64,000 bases of DNA from Pseudomonas pharyngis (lineage in GTDB: Bacteria; Pseudomonadota; Gammaproteobacteria; Pseudomonadales; Pseudomonadaceae): assembly GCF_021602345.1 (NCBI RefSeq), contig NZ_BQID01000006.1, forward strand, positions 62,001-126,000, in the 5' to 3' direction. A program made the translations under genes and the position numbers. This document shows positions 8,719 to 17,727 of the stretch, piece after piece. A model generated the notes under the pieces. The model ran no database searches. It had not been told where the DNA came from and saw only the letters and a list, made by a program, of their open reading frames with translations. Position 1 is the stretch's first letter. Each line of letters begins with the position of its first letter.

Positions 8719-9429
8719 ATGGATCTCAAGGAAACCGACATCCTCGGCGACAGCATCGGCGAGCATTGGTATTACTGCTCCAAAGCGGCCGCCACCCGCC
8801 GCTTGCTGGGTGAAGCGCCGATCAAACGAATTCTCGACGTCGGCGCCGGTTCAGGATTCTTCTCCCATCATTTGTTGACCCACACGGCGGCGCGCGAAGC
8901 GTGGTGCGTGGACATCAGCTACCCGGCCGATTCGAGCGCCACCACCGCCGGCAAACCGGTGCATTACCGTCGCTCGATCGACAACGTCGACGCTGATCTG
9001 GTGCTGCTGATGGATGTGTTGGAGCACGTTGATGACGACCTCGGCCTGCTCAAATCCTACGTCGACAAAGTGCCGTCCGGCAGTCGCTTTCTGATGACCG
9101 TGCCGGCGTTCCAGTTCATGTGGAGCGGGCACGATGACTTCCTCGAACACAAGCGTCGCTACACCCTGGGACAATTCGAAGCCCTGACCGCGGATGCCGG
9201 ATTGACGGTGGAGCGGGGCGCCTATTACTTCGGCGCGGTCTTCCCGCTTGCGCTGGCGTCGCGCCTGATACCCGGTGGCATTCGGGGTTCGGCCCCGCGC
9301 TCGCAGCTGAAAAAACACCATCCGTTGGTCAATATGCTGCTGAAAACCCTGTGCAGTCTTGAGCTGCCGTTGATGGGTATCAACCGCCTCGCTGGTCTGA
9401 GTGTCTTCGTGCTGGCGCGCAAACCGTGA
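8719..9429 (+). CDS. Class I SAM-dependent methyltransferase
   Basis: A 236-aa soluble methyltransferase. The SAM-binding motif I is ILDVGAGSGFFS near residue 36, and the post-motif LVLLMDVLEHVDDD near 95 is typical of Methyltransf_11/23 enzymes acting on small molecules or sugars. The HKRRYT segment near 152 recurs in methyltransferases of polysaccharide clusters. The gene is inserted between a GtrB-like transferase and a GtrA protein; its stop overlaps the GTG of gtrA. By position it probably modifies the sugar or lipid intermediate of the cassette (inference); the acceptor is unknown. Confidence 0.85.
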   Translation: MDLKETDILGDSIGEHWYYCSKAAATRRLLGEAPIKRILDVGAGSGFFSHHLLTHTAAREAWCVDISYPADSSATTAGKPVHYRRSIDNVDADLVLLMDVLEHVDDDLGLLKSYVDKVPSGSRFLMTVPAFQFMWSGHDDFLEHKRRYTLGQFEALTADAGLTVERGAYYFGAVFPLALASRLIPGGIRGSAPRSQLKKHHPLVNMLLKTLCSLELPLMGINRLAGLSVFVLARKP

Positions 9430-9812
9430 CACCCACCGAAAGATCCGCCTTGATCCAGCGCGGCTTGCGCTTCGCCGTGACCGGTCTGTTTGTCACGGCG
9501 CTGCACGCGCTGGTGGCGGTGCTGTTCATCAACTTCGTCAGCCCCCTGCCTCCGTTGGCCAACGGTGTGGCTTTTATTGTGGCGACGTTGGTGTCCTACG
9601 TGATCAACACCACCTGGAGTTTTTCGGCCCGACTGCACGGTAAAACCCTGCTGCGTTTCATGCTGGTTTCGGCGGGTGGCTTTCTGTTGGCGATGTTCGT
9701 GGCCTGGGCGGCACAGATGGCAGGGCTGCACTATCTCGCCGGAATCGGTGCCGTGGCGCTGACGATTCCGGCATTCACCTTCGTACTGCATAACTTCTGG
9801 ACGTATCGATGA
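9426..9812 (+). CDS. GtrA family membrane protein
   Basis: A 128-aa protein with four predicted transmembrane helices and the GtrA signature at the N-terminus (GLRFAVTGLFVTALHALVA) plus SYVINTTWSFSA in the middle. GtrA proteins are proposed to flip undecaprenyl-phosphate-linked sugars to the periplasmic face. It begins with GTG overlapping the preceding TGA, and its own stop overlaps the ATG of the next gene by four bases, so its translation is coupled on both sides. The GtrB-like partner is two genes upstream. Confidence 0.9.
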   Translation: MTPTERSALIQRGLRFAVTGLFVTALHALVAVLFINFVSPLPPLANGVAFIVATLVSYVINTTWSFSARLHGKTLLRFMLVSAGGFLLAMFVAWAAQMAGLHYLAGIGAVALTIPAFTFVLHNFWTYR

Positions 9813-11905
9813 AGGACTCACAGGAGCACCCGGCACTTTCCCTGTTGCCATTGTTTTTGGGTGCTCTGGTGTTTTTTCTGGTGGTCGGACCGCAAGCGCT
9901 GAACCCGCAGAACATTGCCTGGCTGGAGCAGGGCGATCCGGCCACGCATTATCTGGGCTGGGCGTTTTTCCGACATTCACCGTGGACTTTCCCGCTCGGG
10001 CTCAATCCGTCATATGGATGGGAACTGGGTAGCGCGATCATTTTTTCCGACTCCAATCCACTACTGGCGCTGTTGTTCAAACCATTCAGTGCCTGGTTGC
10101 CGGACACCTTTCAGTATTTCGGATTGTGGCTGCTGGCCTGCTGTGTCCTGCAGGCCTGGTTTGGCTGGAAACTGATGGGGCTGATGACGGCCAATCCCGT
10201 GATTCGACTACTGGGTGCCGGGCTGCTGGTGTTCTCGCCAGCGATGTTCTTGCGCATGGGCGGGCATCTTTCACTGGCCGGCCATTTCCTGATCCTGGCT
10301 GCGTTATACCTCGCGCTGTTGCCGAACCTGCGCCGACGGCGCTTGGCCTGGGGCACCTTGCTGGCGGTGACGGCATGGGTGCACGCCTATCTGCTGGCCA
10401 TGGTTGCGCTGATCTGGGTGGCGGATTTGCTGGGCAAGACATTCAATCAGTCACTGGCCCGGCGTCAGGGTTTGATCGAGGGCGGCATGCTTTTCGCCCT
10501 GGTGAGCGTGTGTTGCTGGCAGGCCGGGTACTTCAGCATTGCCGATGGCGCGGCCTCCGGTGGGTTCGGTTTGTACCGGATGAATCTGCTGTCGCCTGTC
10601 GATCCGGCCGGCTGGTCCCTGATTCTGTCTGGTCTGCCAAAAGGAGAAGGAGATTACGAAGGTTTCAACTACTTCGGCCTGGGCGTTCTGTTGCTGGTGC
10701 CGCCGGCTTTTTTGGCCTGGCTGCGTAACCGGCATTCCTTGAAGGATGAAGTACGTGCTCGTCCATGGCTGTTGCTGGCCATGCTCGGTTTATGGCTGTT
10801 CGCGCTGTCGAACCGAATAGGCATTGGCGCGTTGACGTTCGAGTACCCGCTGCCGGATGGCGTCATTGCCCTGGCAAGTATTTTTCGGGCCTCGGGGCGG
10901 ATGTTCTGGCCGGTGTTGTATGCCTGCGTCCTGACCATGATTTTCCTGGTGATACGCGGTTACCGGCCACGCATCGCCATCGCTCTGCTTGCCGTCGTGT
11001 TGTTGATCCAGGTTGCCGACACCCGTGGTGGATGGATGGCTATCAGGCAGGGGAAAATGCTCGCGCCGTCATCGGTCTGGAGTAGCCCGATGGTTGATCC
11101 CTTCTGGGCCAGTGCTGCTGCGCGTTACACCAATGTGCGCAGTTTGATGCCGCAGAACCAGGGCGAACGCTGGCAGCTGATCGCCGGTTTCGCAGCGACC
11201 CACGGGCTGAAAACCGATGCGGTGTATCTGGGGCGTATGAGCACTTCGGCGCTGCTGTTGGCACAGCAGAAAGCACAGGCGATGCTCGAATCCGGGCAGT
11301 ACGACCCAGACTCGTTGTACCTGCTGGACGACAATGCGCTGGTCGACGCTGCAAAAAACATCAACAGTGAAACCGATCTGTTGACGCGCGTGGACGGGGT
11401 AGCGGTTCTGGCGCCTGGCTGGAAGCGCTGCAGGGAATGCCTGCAGATGCCTGATGAAGGGCAGCAGATATTGCTCACGCCGCTCACTCGTCCAGGGCAA
11501 ACGCTCACCTTCAACTATCGCAACCGACAACTGACCGGCGGCTGGTCGAAGCCGGAAAGCTGGGGGACGTGGACGGAAGGACAACAGGCGAAAATCCAAT
11601 TGAGAGTATTGCCACCGGCACGCTCGATCGTGATCGACGCGTTGGCTTTCATCTCGCCCACGCACCCCGGCCAGCGGGTGATCGTCAGCCTGAATGGCCA
11701 ACAGGTACTGGATACCCGTTTGACGCAGTTTCAAGGCAACCGCCTGGAGATTCCGATCAGTGCCGCGCTCAACCAGCGCCTCGGGAGGGATGACCGGCTC
11801 GACATCGAATTGCAGCTGCCGGATGCCGTCAGCCCTCGGCAGCTGGGTATCAACGACGATTCGCGGATTATGGGCCTGGGGCTGAAGACGTTAACGGTGC
11901 AATGA
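9809..11905 (+). CDS. Large DUF6311-type membrane protein
   Basis: A 698-aa polytopic protein: about ten to twelve hydrophobic helices in residues 1-420, then a soluble C-terminal half of about 280 residues that should face the periplasm. It resembles the DUF6311 family. The layout (many helices, early acidic loop QGDPATHYLGW, C-terminal beta-rich domain) is that of GT-C glycosyltransferases that use lipid-linked sugars. As last gene of a GtrB-methyltransferase-GtrA unit it takes the place of the serotype-specific GtrC, so a periplasmic glycosyl transfer to a surface glycan is a reasonable inference. Two CX2C-like cysteines (CRECLQ) lie in the soluble part. Confidence 0.8.
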   Translation: MKDSQEHPALSLLPLFLGALVFFLVVGPQALNPQNIAWLEQGDPATHYLGWAFFRHSPWTFPLGLNPSYGWELGSAIIFSDSNPLLALLFKPFSAWLPDTFQYFGLWLLACCVLQAWFGWKLMGLMTANPVIRLLGAGLLVFSPAMFLRMGGHLSLAGHFLILAALYLALLPNLRRRRLAWGTLLAVTAWVHAYLLAMVALIWVADLLGKTFNQSLARRQGLIEGGMLFALVSVCCWQAGYFSIADGAASGGFGLYRMNLLSPVDPAGWSLILSGLPKGEGDYEGFNYFGLGVLLLVPPAFLAWLRNRHSLKDEVRARPWLLLAMLGLWLFALSNRIGIGALTFEYPLPDGVIALASIFRASGRMFWPVLYACVLTMIFLVIRGYRPRIAIALLAVVLLIQVADTRGGWMAIRQGKMLAPSSVWSSPMVDPFWASAAARYTNVRSLMPQNQGERWQLIAGFAATHGLKTDAVYLGRMSTSALLLAQQKAQAMLESGQYDPDSLYLLDDNALVDAAKNINSETDLLTRVDGVAVLAPGWKRCRECLQMPDEGQQILLTPLTRPGQTLTFNYRNRQLTGGWSKPESWGTWTEGQQAKIQLRVLPPARSIVIDALAFISPTHPGQRVIVSLNGQQVLDTRLTQFQGNRLEIPISAALNQRLGRDDRLDIELQLPDAVSPRQLGINDDSRIMGLGLKTLTVQ

Positions 11906-11977
11906 CGCAGCGTTTCGATGGACGCCGCCCCCACGGCCTTTCTACACTTCCGCCATCTGGGGATCGGGGGGCAATGG

Positions 11978-12904
11978 ATGAACCGCAATGAACTTCGCAA
12001 GGCCGACATCAACCTGATGGTGGTGTTCGAGACCTTGATGCTCGAACGCAACGTGACGCGGGCCGCCGAGAAGCTGTTTCTCGGCCAGCCGACCATCAGC
12101 TCGGCGCTCAACCGTCTGCGCACCCTGCTTAACGATCCGTTGTTCATTCGCGTTGGCCATCGCATGGAGCCGACTGCCCGTGCCGAAGACATTTATCGCC
12201 ATCTCAAGCCCGCGCTCGATTCGCTGTCGGTGGCGCTGAGCCTGACTCGTGATTTCGACCCCGCCGTCAGCACCATGACGTTTCGCATCGGCCTGTCGGA
12301 CGACGTCGAATTCGGCCTGCTGCCGCCGCTTTTGCGCGCCTTGCGTCAGGAGGCGCCGAGCGTGGTTTTCGTCGTACAGCATGTCGATTACTGGCGGATT
12401 CCCGACTTGCTGGCGGCGGGCGATATCACCGTCGGCATCAGCCAGACCCGCGGCCTTCCAGCCAATGCCAAGCGCAAACTGCTGCGGCACATTCAGCCGA
12501 GCATCCTGCGTGCCGACAAGTCCGAGACGCCGCTGACCCTCGATGAATATTGCGCACGTCCTCACGTGCTGGTTTCCCACACTGCGAATGTCAGCGGCTA
12601 CGCCGATGAGTGGCTGGCAGACATCGGCCGCACCCGTCAGGTGGTGTTGTCGGTGCCGCAATACAGTTCGTTGCCGGCGCTGCTGGCGGGCACCGATCTG
12701 ATCGCCAGCCTGCCGGATTACACCGCCGACGCCATGGCCGCTTCCGGGTTCTTGTTCAAGGAGCCGTTCCCGTTCAAGACCCCGACCCTCGACCTGTCGA
12801 TGGTCTGGCTCAGCCACGTCGACAGCGATCCGGCGGAGCGCTGGCTGCGTTCGCGGCTGGAGCAATTCATGAGTGAGCGGCCGGTGATGTCATCGTTGGA
12901 GTGA
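11978..12904 (+). CDS. LysR family transcriptional regulator
   Basis: A 308-aa LysR regulator. The N-terminal winged helix-turn-helix is seen in NLMVVFETLMLERNVTRAAEKLF with the recognition helix QPTISSALNRLR; the substrate-binding domain fills the rest. The N-terminal pattern (DINLMVVFETL) is of the NodD/LeuO-like LysR subgroup. The ATG at 11978 is the start that fits the family; 11918 is an in-frame alternative with an unlikely extension. It runs in the same direction as the CHMI isomerase 57 bases downstream, which may be its target. Confidence 0.9.
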   Translation: MNRNELRKADINLMVVFETLMLERNVTRAAEKLFLGQPTISSALNRLRTLLNDPLFIRVGHRMEPTARAEDIYRHLKPALDSLSVALSLTRDFDPAVSTMTFRIGLSDDVEFGLLPPLLRALRQEAPSVVFVVQHVDYWRIPDLLAAGDITVGISQTRGLPANAKRKLLRHIQPSILRADKSETPLTLDEYCARPHVLVSHTANVSGYADEWLADIGRTRQVVLSVPQYSSLPALLAGTDLIASLPDYTADAMAASGFLFKEPFPFKTPTLDLSMVWLSHVDSDPAERWLRSRLEQFMSERPVMSSLE

Positions 12905-12961
12905 GTCAGACGATGCTGTGTTATATCTACGGCCTTTTTGCCGAACCTCTGGAGCACTGAC

Positions 12962-13327
12962 ATGCCACACCTGCACCTGGAATACACCGCCAACCTGCCG
13001 CAACTGAACGCCGACGTGGCGTTGATCCGGCTCAACAACACGCTGGTGGGTTCCGGTCAATTCTCGGCGGAGTTCGATATCAAGAGTCGTGCCACCAAGG
13101 TTGAAACCTTCAAGGTCGGCACCGCCATGAACGAGCGCGCCTTTGTGGCGGTAAGGCTGGCGCTGTTCAGCGGTCGTTCCTCCGAGATCAAGACGCAACT
13201 TTCGCAGAGCCTGTTGGCGGTAATGCAGGATCTGTGTGAATGGCCGGCCGGGGTTGAGGTGCAGTTGAGTGTGGAGTTGCTCGACATTGACCGAGGGGGC
13301 TACAACAAGATCGCCATCGGCGTGTAG
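12962..13327 (+). CDS. 5-carboxymethyl-2-hydroxymuconate delta-isomerase family protein
   Basis: A 121-aa member of the CHMI family, tautomerase-fold enzymes that isomerise the product of homoprotocatechuate ring cleavage. The N-terminus MPHLHLEYTANL leaves the catalytic Pro1 after Met removal, which also fixes the start at 12962 (CTGGAG just upstream). None of the other homoprotocatechuate (hpa) genes are nearby, so this copy may serve another substrate. It lies between two LysR genes and ends only three bases from the converging one. Confidence 0.88.
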   Translation: MPHLHLEYTANLPQLNADVALIRLNNTLVGSGQFSAEFDIKSRATKVETFKVGTAMNERAFVAVRLALFSGRSSEIKTQLSQSLLAVMQDLCEWPAGVEVQLSVELLDIDRGGYNKIAIGV

Positions 13328-13330
13328 AAC

Positions 13331-14266
13331 TCAGGCCGTTTCCAGCTCCGCGCAGGTCTTGATGACCTGCTCGCGCAGCCAGAGGTTGGCGCTGTCCTGA
13401 TCGACGTTGTGGCTCCACTGCATGTCGAGGGTGAACCCCGGCAGACCATTCGGCGCCTCGCAATGGTTGAACACCGCGTCGTTGGTCAGCAAACGCTGGA
13501 TACGCCGGGGCAGGGTGAGGATGAAATCGGTGCCGGTGATCATCTTCAACGCCGCGCTGTAACTGTTGGAGCGGGCGACGATCTGGCGTTTCTGCGCCTG
13601 GCGCGCCAGCCAGCCATCGACCATGTTGGTGGTCGACGTCCACGGTGTCGGGAACACATGCCGGCGTTCGGTGAAGGCTTGCAGGCTCAGGCGCGGTTCC
13701 AGCGGCGTGGCGCGTTTGTCGAAGACGCAGACCAGGTCATCTTCCAGCAGCATGCGTGATTTCAGATCGGCGTGGCTGCGATGGAAGTGTGGGCCGAAGC
13801 AGATCACCAGATCGAGGCTGCCGTCGCGCAGCTCTTCGACCGGCACGTCGGTTTCGAACTTGTGCATGTTGACCATCACCGGCAAGTCATCGAAGTCGAA
13901 GCGCTTCAACATTCGCGGCAGGATCAGTTGTTCGAAGTACTCCGGCGCGCAGATGTTGAAGGTCACCGGTTGCGCCATCGGGTCGAAGGTCGGGGCGCCG
14001 GCGTGGCACAGGTTGATGCTTTCGAGGATTTTCTGCACATGGCCGTACATGCTGCTGGCCTTGTAGGTCGGGCGCATGCCCGTGCGGGTGTTGACGAACA
14101 ATTCGTCTTCGAAGCTGGTGCGCAGTTTTTTCAGGCAGTAGCTGACGGTGGACTGGCTGACGAACAGCGCCTCTGACACATCGGTGACGCTGCTTTGCTC
14201 ATACACGGCGACAAACACCATGAGATCCTGCATGTCGAGCTTTCTAAGCAAGTTACTGTTCAGCAT
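13331..14266 (-). CDS. LysR family transcriptional regulator
   Basis: A 311-aa LysR protein with the DNA-binding motif VTDVSEALFVSQSTVSYCLKK near residues 28-48 and an LFVNTRTGMRPT segment closing the winged helix. It belongs to the same NodD/LeuO-like subgroup as the regulator at 11978 but is a distinct sequence. Its stop is three bases from the CHMI gene stop. About 200 bases without a gene separate its start from the transporter gene to its right, which reads the same way, so its target is not obvious from position. Confidence 0.9.
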   Translation of the reverse strand: MLNSNLLRKLDMQDLMVFVAVYEQSSVTDVSEALFVSQSTVSYCLKKLRTSFEDELFVNTRTGMRPTYKASSMYGHVQKILESINLCHAGAPTFDPMAQPVTFNICAPEYFEQLILPRMLKRFDFDDLPVMVNMHKFETDVPVEELRDGSLDLVICFGPHFHRSHADLKSRMLLEDDLVCVFDKRATPLEPRLSLQAFTERRHVFPTPWTSTTNMVDGWLARQAQKRQIVARSNSYSAALKMITGTDFILTLPRRIQRLLTNDAVFNHCEAPNGLPGFTLDMQWSHNVDQDSANLWLREQVIKTCAELETA

Positions 14267-14464
14267 CCGTTCTGTCTCGCTGTGCTCCTTGCGCCGAATC
14301 CGCGCAAACGTGTGCGCATGATCGTAACGGAACGATGGTGCCAGGAGAAAGCCCTGTAGGACGTTTCACGGTCAGTTGTGGGACAGAAAGTTTTAGTAAC
14401 ACGACGTGCCCAATCAAGCCCGGCAAAGATGGCCAGAAGCCTTTATCCAGACGGGTCGGCCAGA

Positions 14465-15649
14465 TTAACCCATGTGCCGCGCGTAATGCCGCGGGTTGAA
14501 ACGCGGCACCATCAGCAGCATCAGCGCCATCACCGCCGTCAATGACCACCAGGCCCATTCGAAGCTGCCCAGTCGATCGCGAACCATCCCGGCCATCAAC
14601 GGCGAGAGCCCGGCAATCAGGTAGCCGATGCCTTGGACGAATGCGGTCAGCCCGCCGGCCCGTTGCGGTTCGTCGAGGTGATCGAGGGATACGATCAGGC
14701 TCATCGGAAACAGTCCGCCGATGCCTAGCCCGAGCAGGCAGGGCCACAGCAGGCTCAGGTGCTGCGGGCTGAGGATCAGACCCAGGAATCCGGCGATGAT
14801 CAATCCGAGCAGAGCGCCGAGCACCAGGCGTCGGTCACGGCTGCGATTGGCGATGGCGGGCACCACCAGCCCGGAAATCACCTCCATGGCCGTCAGAAAA
14901 CCCAGCATCAGGCCGGCGTTTTGTTCGCTCCAGCCTTTTTCCACGTAGTACGGCGCCAACCAGGCGAGCACGCAGGTGTAGGACGCGGTGCCCAGACCGA
15001 AGAAGATCGCGAGCAACCAGGCGCGAGAATTCGTGAAGAAAGATTCTTTTCTGACGACGGTCCGGATGGTGTCCGGTGACGTGTCGCGGGTTGTCCACCA
15101 CACAGGAATGGCGAGCAGTGCCAAAACCGCCCAGACCGCCAGACCTGCCCGCCAGTTGCCGGTCTGCATCAACACCCACGGTGCAAACGAAGCCGCCAGC
15201 GCCGCGCCGCCCATGATCGAGGTGACGTAAAGCCCCATGCACAGCGCCACGTTGTCGGGAAACCGCGATTTGATCAGCGCTGGCATCAAGGCCTGGATCA
15301 GTGCAATGCCGATCCCGGCCAGCACGGCGCTGGCGATCAATTCCCCCGCCGAGTCGAGAAACAACCGCGACAGCGTTGCCACGCCAATGATCAGCAACGA
15401 CAGCAGCACCGTGCGTTGTTCACCAAGGCGCTGGCTGACCGCCATGCCGAAGAACATCGCCAGCCCCATCGCCATCACCGGCAGCAGCGTCAGCAACGCT
15501 GCGAGGCTGAAACTCAGCGGCATATCGCCGCGAATGGCCGAGAGCAAAGGACCCACCGCCGCCATCGACGGGCGCAAATTGAGGGCGACCAGGATGATGC
15601 CGAGCATCAGCCAGACAGCGGGGCGGGCAGCGGCGCGAACGTGTTCCAT
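14465..15649 (-). CDS. MFS transporter, CynX/NimT-like
   Basis: A 394-aa, 12-helix major facilitator of the CynX/NimT (cyanate permease-like) family. The first helix ends in the signature LNLRPSMAAVGPLL, and the mid-loop LLRPS-type region and ALLGLIIAGF helices follow. The start is ATG at 15649 (AAAGG upstream); a longer in-frame start at 15706 adds a non-family tail. Substrates of the family include cyanate and 2-nitroimidazole, but cyanase is not adjacent, so the substrate is open. The 298 bases to eptA contain the divergent promoters and a 54-base in-frame extension of eptA, but no other gene. Confidence 0.87.
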   Translation of the reverse strand: MEHVRAAARPAVWLMLGIILVALNLRPSMAAVGPLLSAIRGDMPLSFSLAALLTLLPVMAMGLAMFFGMAVSQRLGEQRTVLLSLLIIGVATLSRLFLDSAGELIASAVLAGIGIALIQALMPALIKSRFPDNVALCMGLYVTSIMGGAALAASFAPWVLMQTGNWRAGLAVWAVLALLAIPVWWTTRDTSPDTIRTVVRKESFFTNSRAWLLAIFFGLGTASYTCVLAWLAPYYVEKGWSEQNAGLMLGFLTAMEVISGLVVPAIANRSRDRRLVLGALLGLIIAGFLGLILSPQHLSLLWPCLLGLGIGGLFPMSLIVSLDHLDEPQRAGGLTAFVQGIGYLIAGLSPLMAGMVRDRLGSFEWAWWSLTAVMALMLLMVPRFNPRHYARHMG

Positions 15650-15947
15650 CTTCAGACCTTTGAACCAGAGGCTGTCGATTAGGCGGGCAGGCGAGCGGGG
15701 CGGCAAATCAGAAAGTCGGGAGCGCTATCGAGAAATTCGATACGGCGTTTTCGTTGCCCGCGACTGAACCACAGCTGAATCATTCTCAAATACGCTGCAA
15801 GTTTCATGGTTATTTCATGTGCCAACTAATCGTTGGCTTCTTTTTCACAAAAAATTGATGGTTGCCTGCATAAAGTTTGTGTGGTCTGAGTCAATGAAAT
15901 TTTCACAATTGACGACGGCACTTATTTCAAGGAAATCGCCCCTCGCC

Positions 15948-17597
15948 ATGTTCAAGTTAAAAGCCGTGCGCCCGGAATGGGTGACGTTGTTTGCCAGCGC
16001 CTTTCTTTTGACCGGATTCAATTTCGTTCTCTGGCAACACCTGTTCGACATCACCGCTGCGGACGGCAAGGGCATTGCCATGCGCATTGCGTTCGGGGTG
16101 ATGATCTTCGCGGCGTATAACATCGTGTTGACGTTGCTGGCGTTTCGACCCGTATTGAAACCCGTATTGACGTTGTTGTTCATGGTCAGTGCCGGCGTGG
16201 CGTATTTCATGAGCCAATACGGGGTCATGATCGATGCCGGCATGTTTCGCAACTTTGCCGAAACCAACGCCACGGAAGTTCGCGACCTGCTGTCTTTGAA
16301 GTTGCTGGCTTATATCGTTTTTCTGGGTGTCTTGCCGTCCTGGTTGTTGTGGAAAGTTCCAGTCAACTATCGTCGCTGGCATCGCGAGTTATTAAGTAAA
16401 GTTGTGGTGAGTGTCGCGTCGGTTGCCGTCATTGGCGGCGTGGCGCTGGCCAACTATCAGGGGTTGTCCTCGCTGTTTCGCAATCACCACGAAATTCGCC
16501 TGATGCTGGTGCCGAGCAACTACATCGGTGCTTCGGCCGGTTATCTGCGCGAGCAGGTGGCTTCGGCGCAGCAACCTTTTGTCACGATCGGCGAAGACGC
16601 CCAGCGCAATGCCGCCGTGCAGAATCATCCGCGCAAATCCCTGACGGTGCTGGTGGTGGGGGAAAGTGCCCGGGCGGAAAACTTCGGCATCCTCGGTTAT
16701 AACCGCGACACCACGCCCAAACTGGACAAGGAAGCCGGCCTGATCGCCTTCACCGACGTGCATTCCTGCGGCACGGAAACCGCTGTGTCGGTGCCGTGCA
16801 TGTTCTCCAACATGGGCCGCAAGGACTACGACGCCAGCAAGGCGAAAAATGAGGAAGGGCTGCTGGACGTGCTGAAACGGGCCGGGATCGACGTGATCTG
16901 GCGCGACAACCAGTCCGGCTGTAAAGGCACCTGCGATCGCGTCACCCTGCAGGACGTCAGCAACCTCAAGGATCCGGCGCTGTGCGCCAACAGCGAGTGC
17001 CGCGACGAAATCCTGTTGCAGGGCCTGCAAAGTTTCATCGATCACCTGGACAAGGACACCGTGCTGGTCCTGCATCAGATGGGCAGCCACGGCCCGGAGT
17101 ATTTCAAGCGTTATCCGAAGGAATACGAACACTTCACCCCGGTGTGTGAAAGCAACGCGCTGAACAATTGCAGCCGCGAGAGCATCGTCAACGGGTACGA
17201 CAATACGCTGGTGTACACCGACCATGTGCTGTCGAGCCTGATCGACGTACTGCGCAGCAATCAGGACAAGGTCGATACCGCCATGCTGTACCTGTCCGAC
17301 CATGGCGAATCCCTGGGCGAATACAACCTGTTCCTCCACGGCACACCGTACATGCTGGCGCCGGAGCAACAGAAACACGTAGCGATGCTGGCGTGGTTCT
17401 CCGACAGCTATCAGAAGTCCTACTCGGTCGACACCCATTGCCTGCAAATGAGCCGCGACAAGCCGCTGAGCCAGGACAATCTGTTCCACTCGATGCTCGG
17501 ACTGCTGGAAGTGCAGAGCAAGGTGTACCAGCAGGATCTGGACCTGTTTGCCGGCTGCCGGGGCGCGGTGATCGACGGCGTGTTGGCCAAGGACTGA
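15948..17597 (+). CDS. eptA: Phosphoethanolamine-lipid A transferase
   Basis: An inner-membrane enzyme that moves phosphoethanolamine from phosphatidylethanolamine to lipid A, lowering surface charge and susceptibility to cationic peptides. Five N-terminal transmembrane helices (about residues 10-185) precede a periplasmic sulfatase-fold domain. Metal and catalytic segments are VVGESARAENFGILGY, SCGTETAVSVPCMF (nucleophilic threonine) and LSDHGESLGEYNLFLHG, with several cysteines that form the usual disulfides. The start given (15948, AAGGAA 13 bases upstream) yields 549 aa; an in-frame ATG at 15894 would add 18 residues. No two-component system is adjacent, though many eptA genes are regulated by PmrAB. 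Confidence 0.93.
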   Translation: MFKLKAVRPEWVTLFASAFLLTGFNFVLWQHLFDITAADGKGIAMRIAFGVMIFAAYNIVLTLLAFRPVLKPVLTLLFMVSAGVAYFMSQYGVMIDAGMFRNFAETNATEVRDLLSLKLLAYIVFLGVLPSWLLWKVPVNYRRWHRELLSKVVVSVASVAVIGGVALANYQGLSSLFRNHHEIRLMLVPSNYIGASAGYLREQVASAQQPFVTIGEDAQRNAAVQNHPRKSLTVLVVGESARAENFGILGYNRDTTPKLDKEAGLIAFTDVHSCGTETAVSVPCMFSNMGRKDYDASKAKNEEGLLDVLKRAGIDVIWRDNQSGCKGTCDRVTLQDVSNLKDPALCANSECRDEILLQGLQSFIDHLDKDTVLVLHQMGSHGPEYFKRYPKEYEHFTPVCESNALNNCSRESIVNGYDNTLVYTDHVLSSLIDVLRSNQDKVDTAMLYLSDHGESLGEYNLFLHGTPYMLAPEQQKHVAMLAWFSDSYQKSYSVDTHCLQMSRDKPLSQDNLFHSMLGLLEVQSKVYQQDLDLFAGCRGAVIDGVLAKD

Positions 17598-17727
17598 GCC
17601 GGCAGACTCACTCTGTAAGACTATTCTTTCCCTCAGGCAGGAGATTTCATCAAGCTCTTGCCCTGTAGAGGCGCGGAAAGCGCCGGTGGCGATATATACT
17701 GCGCGCCATTCTTGAAGGGAGAGCCGT

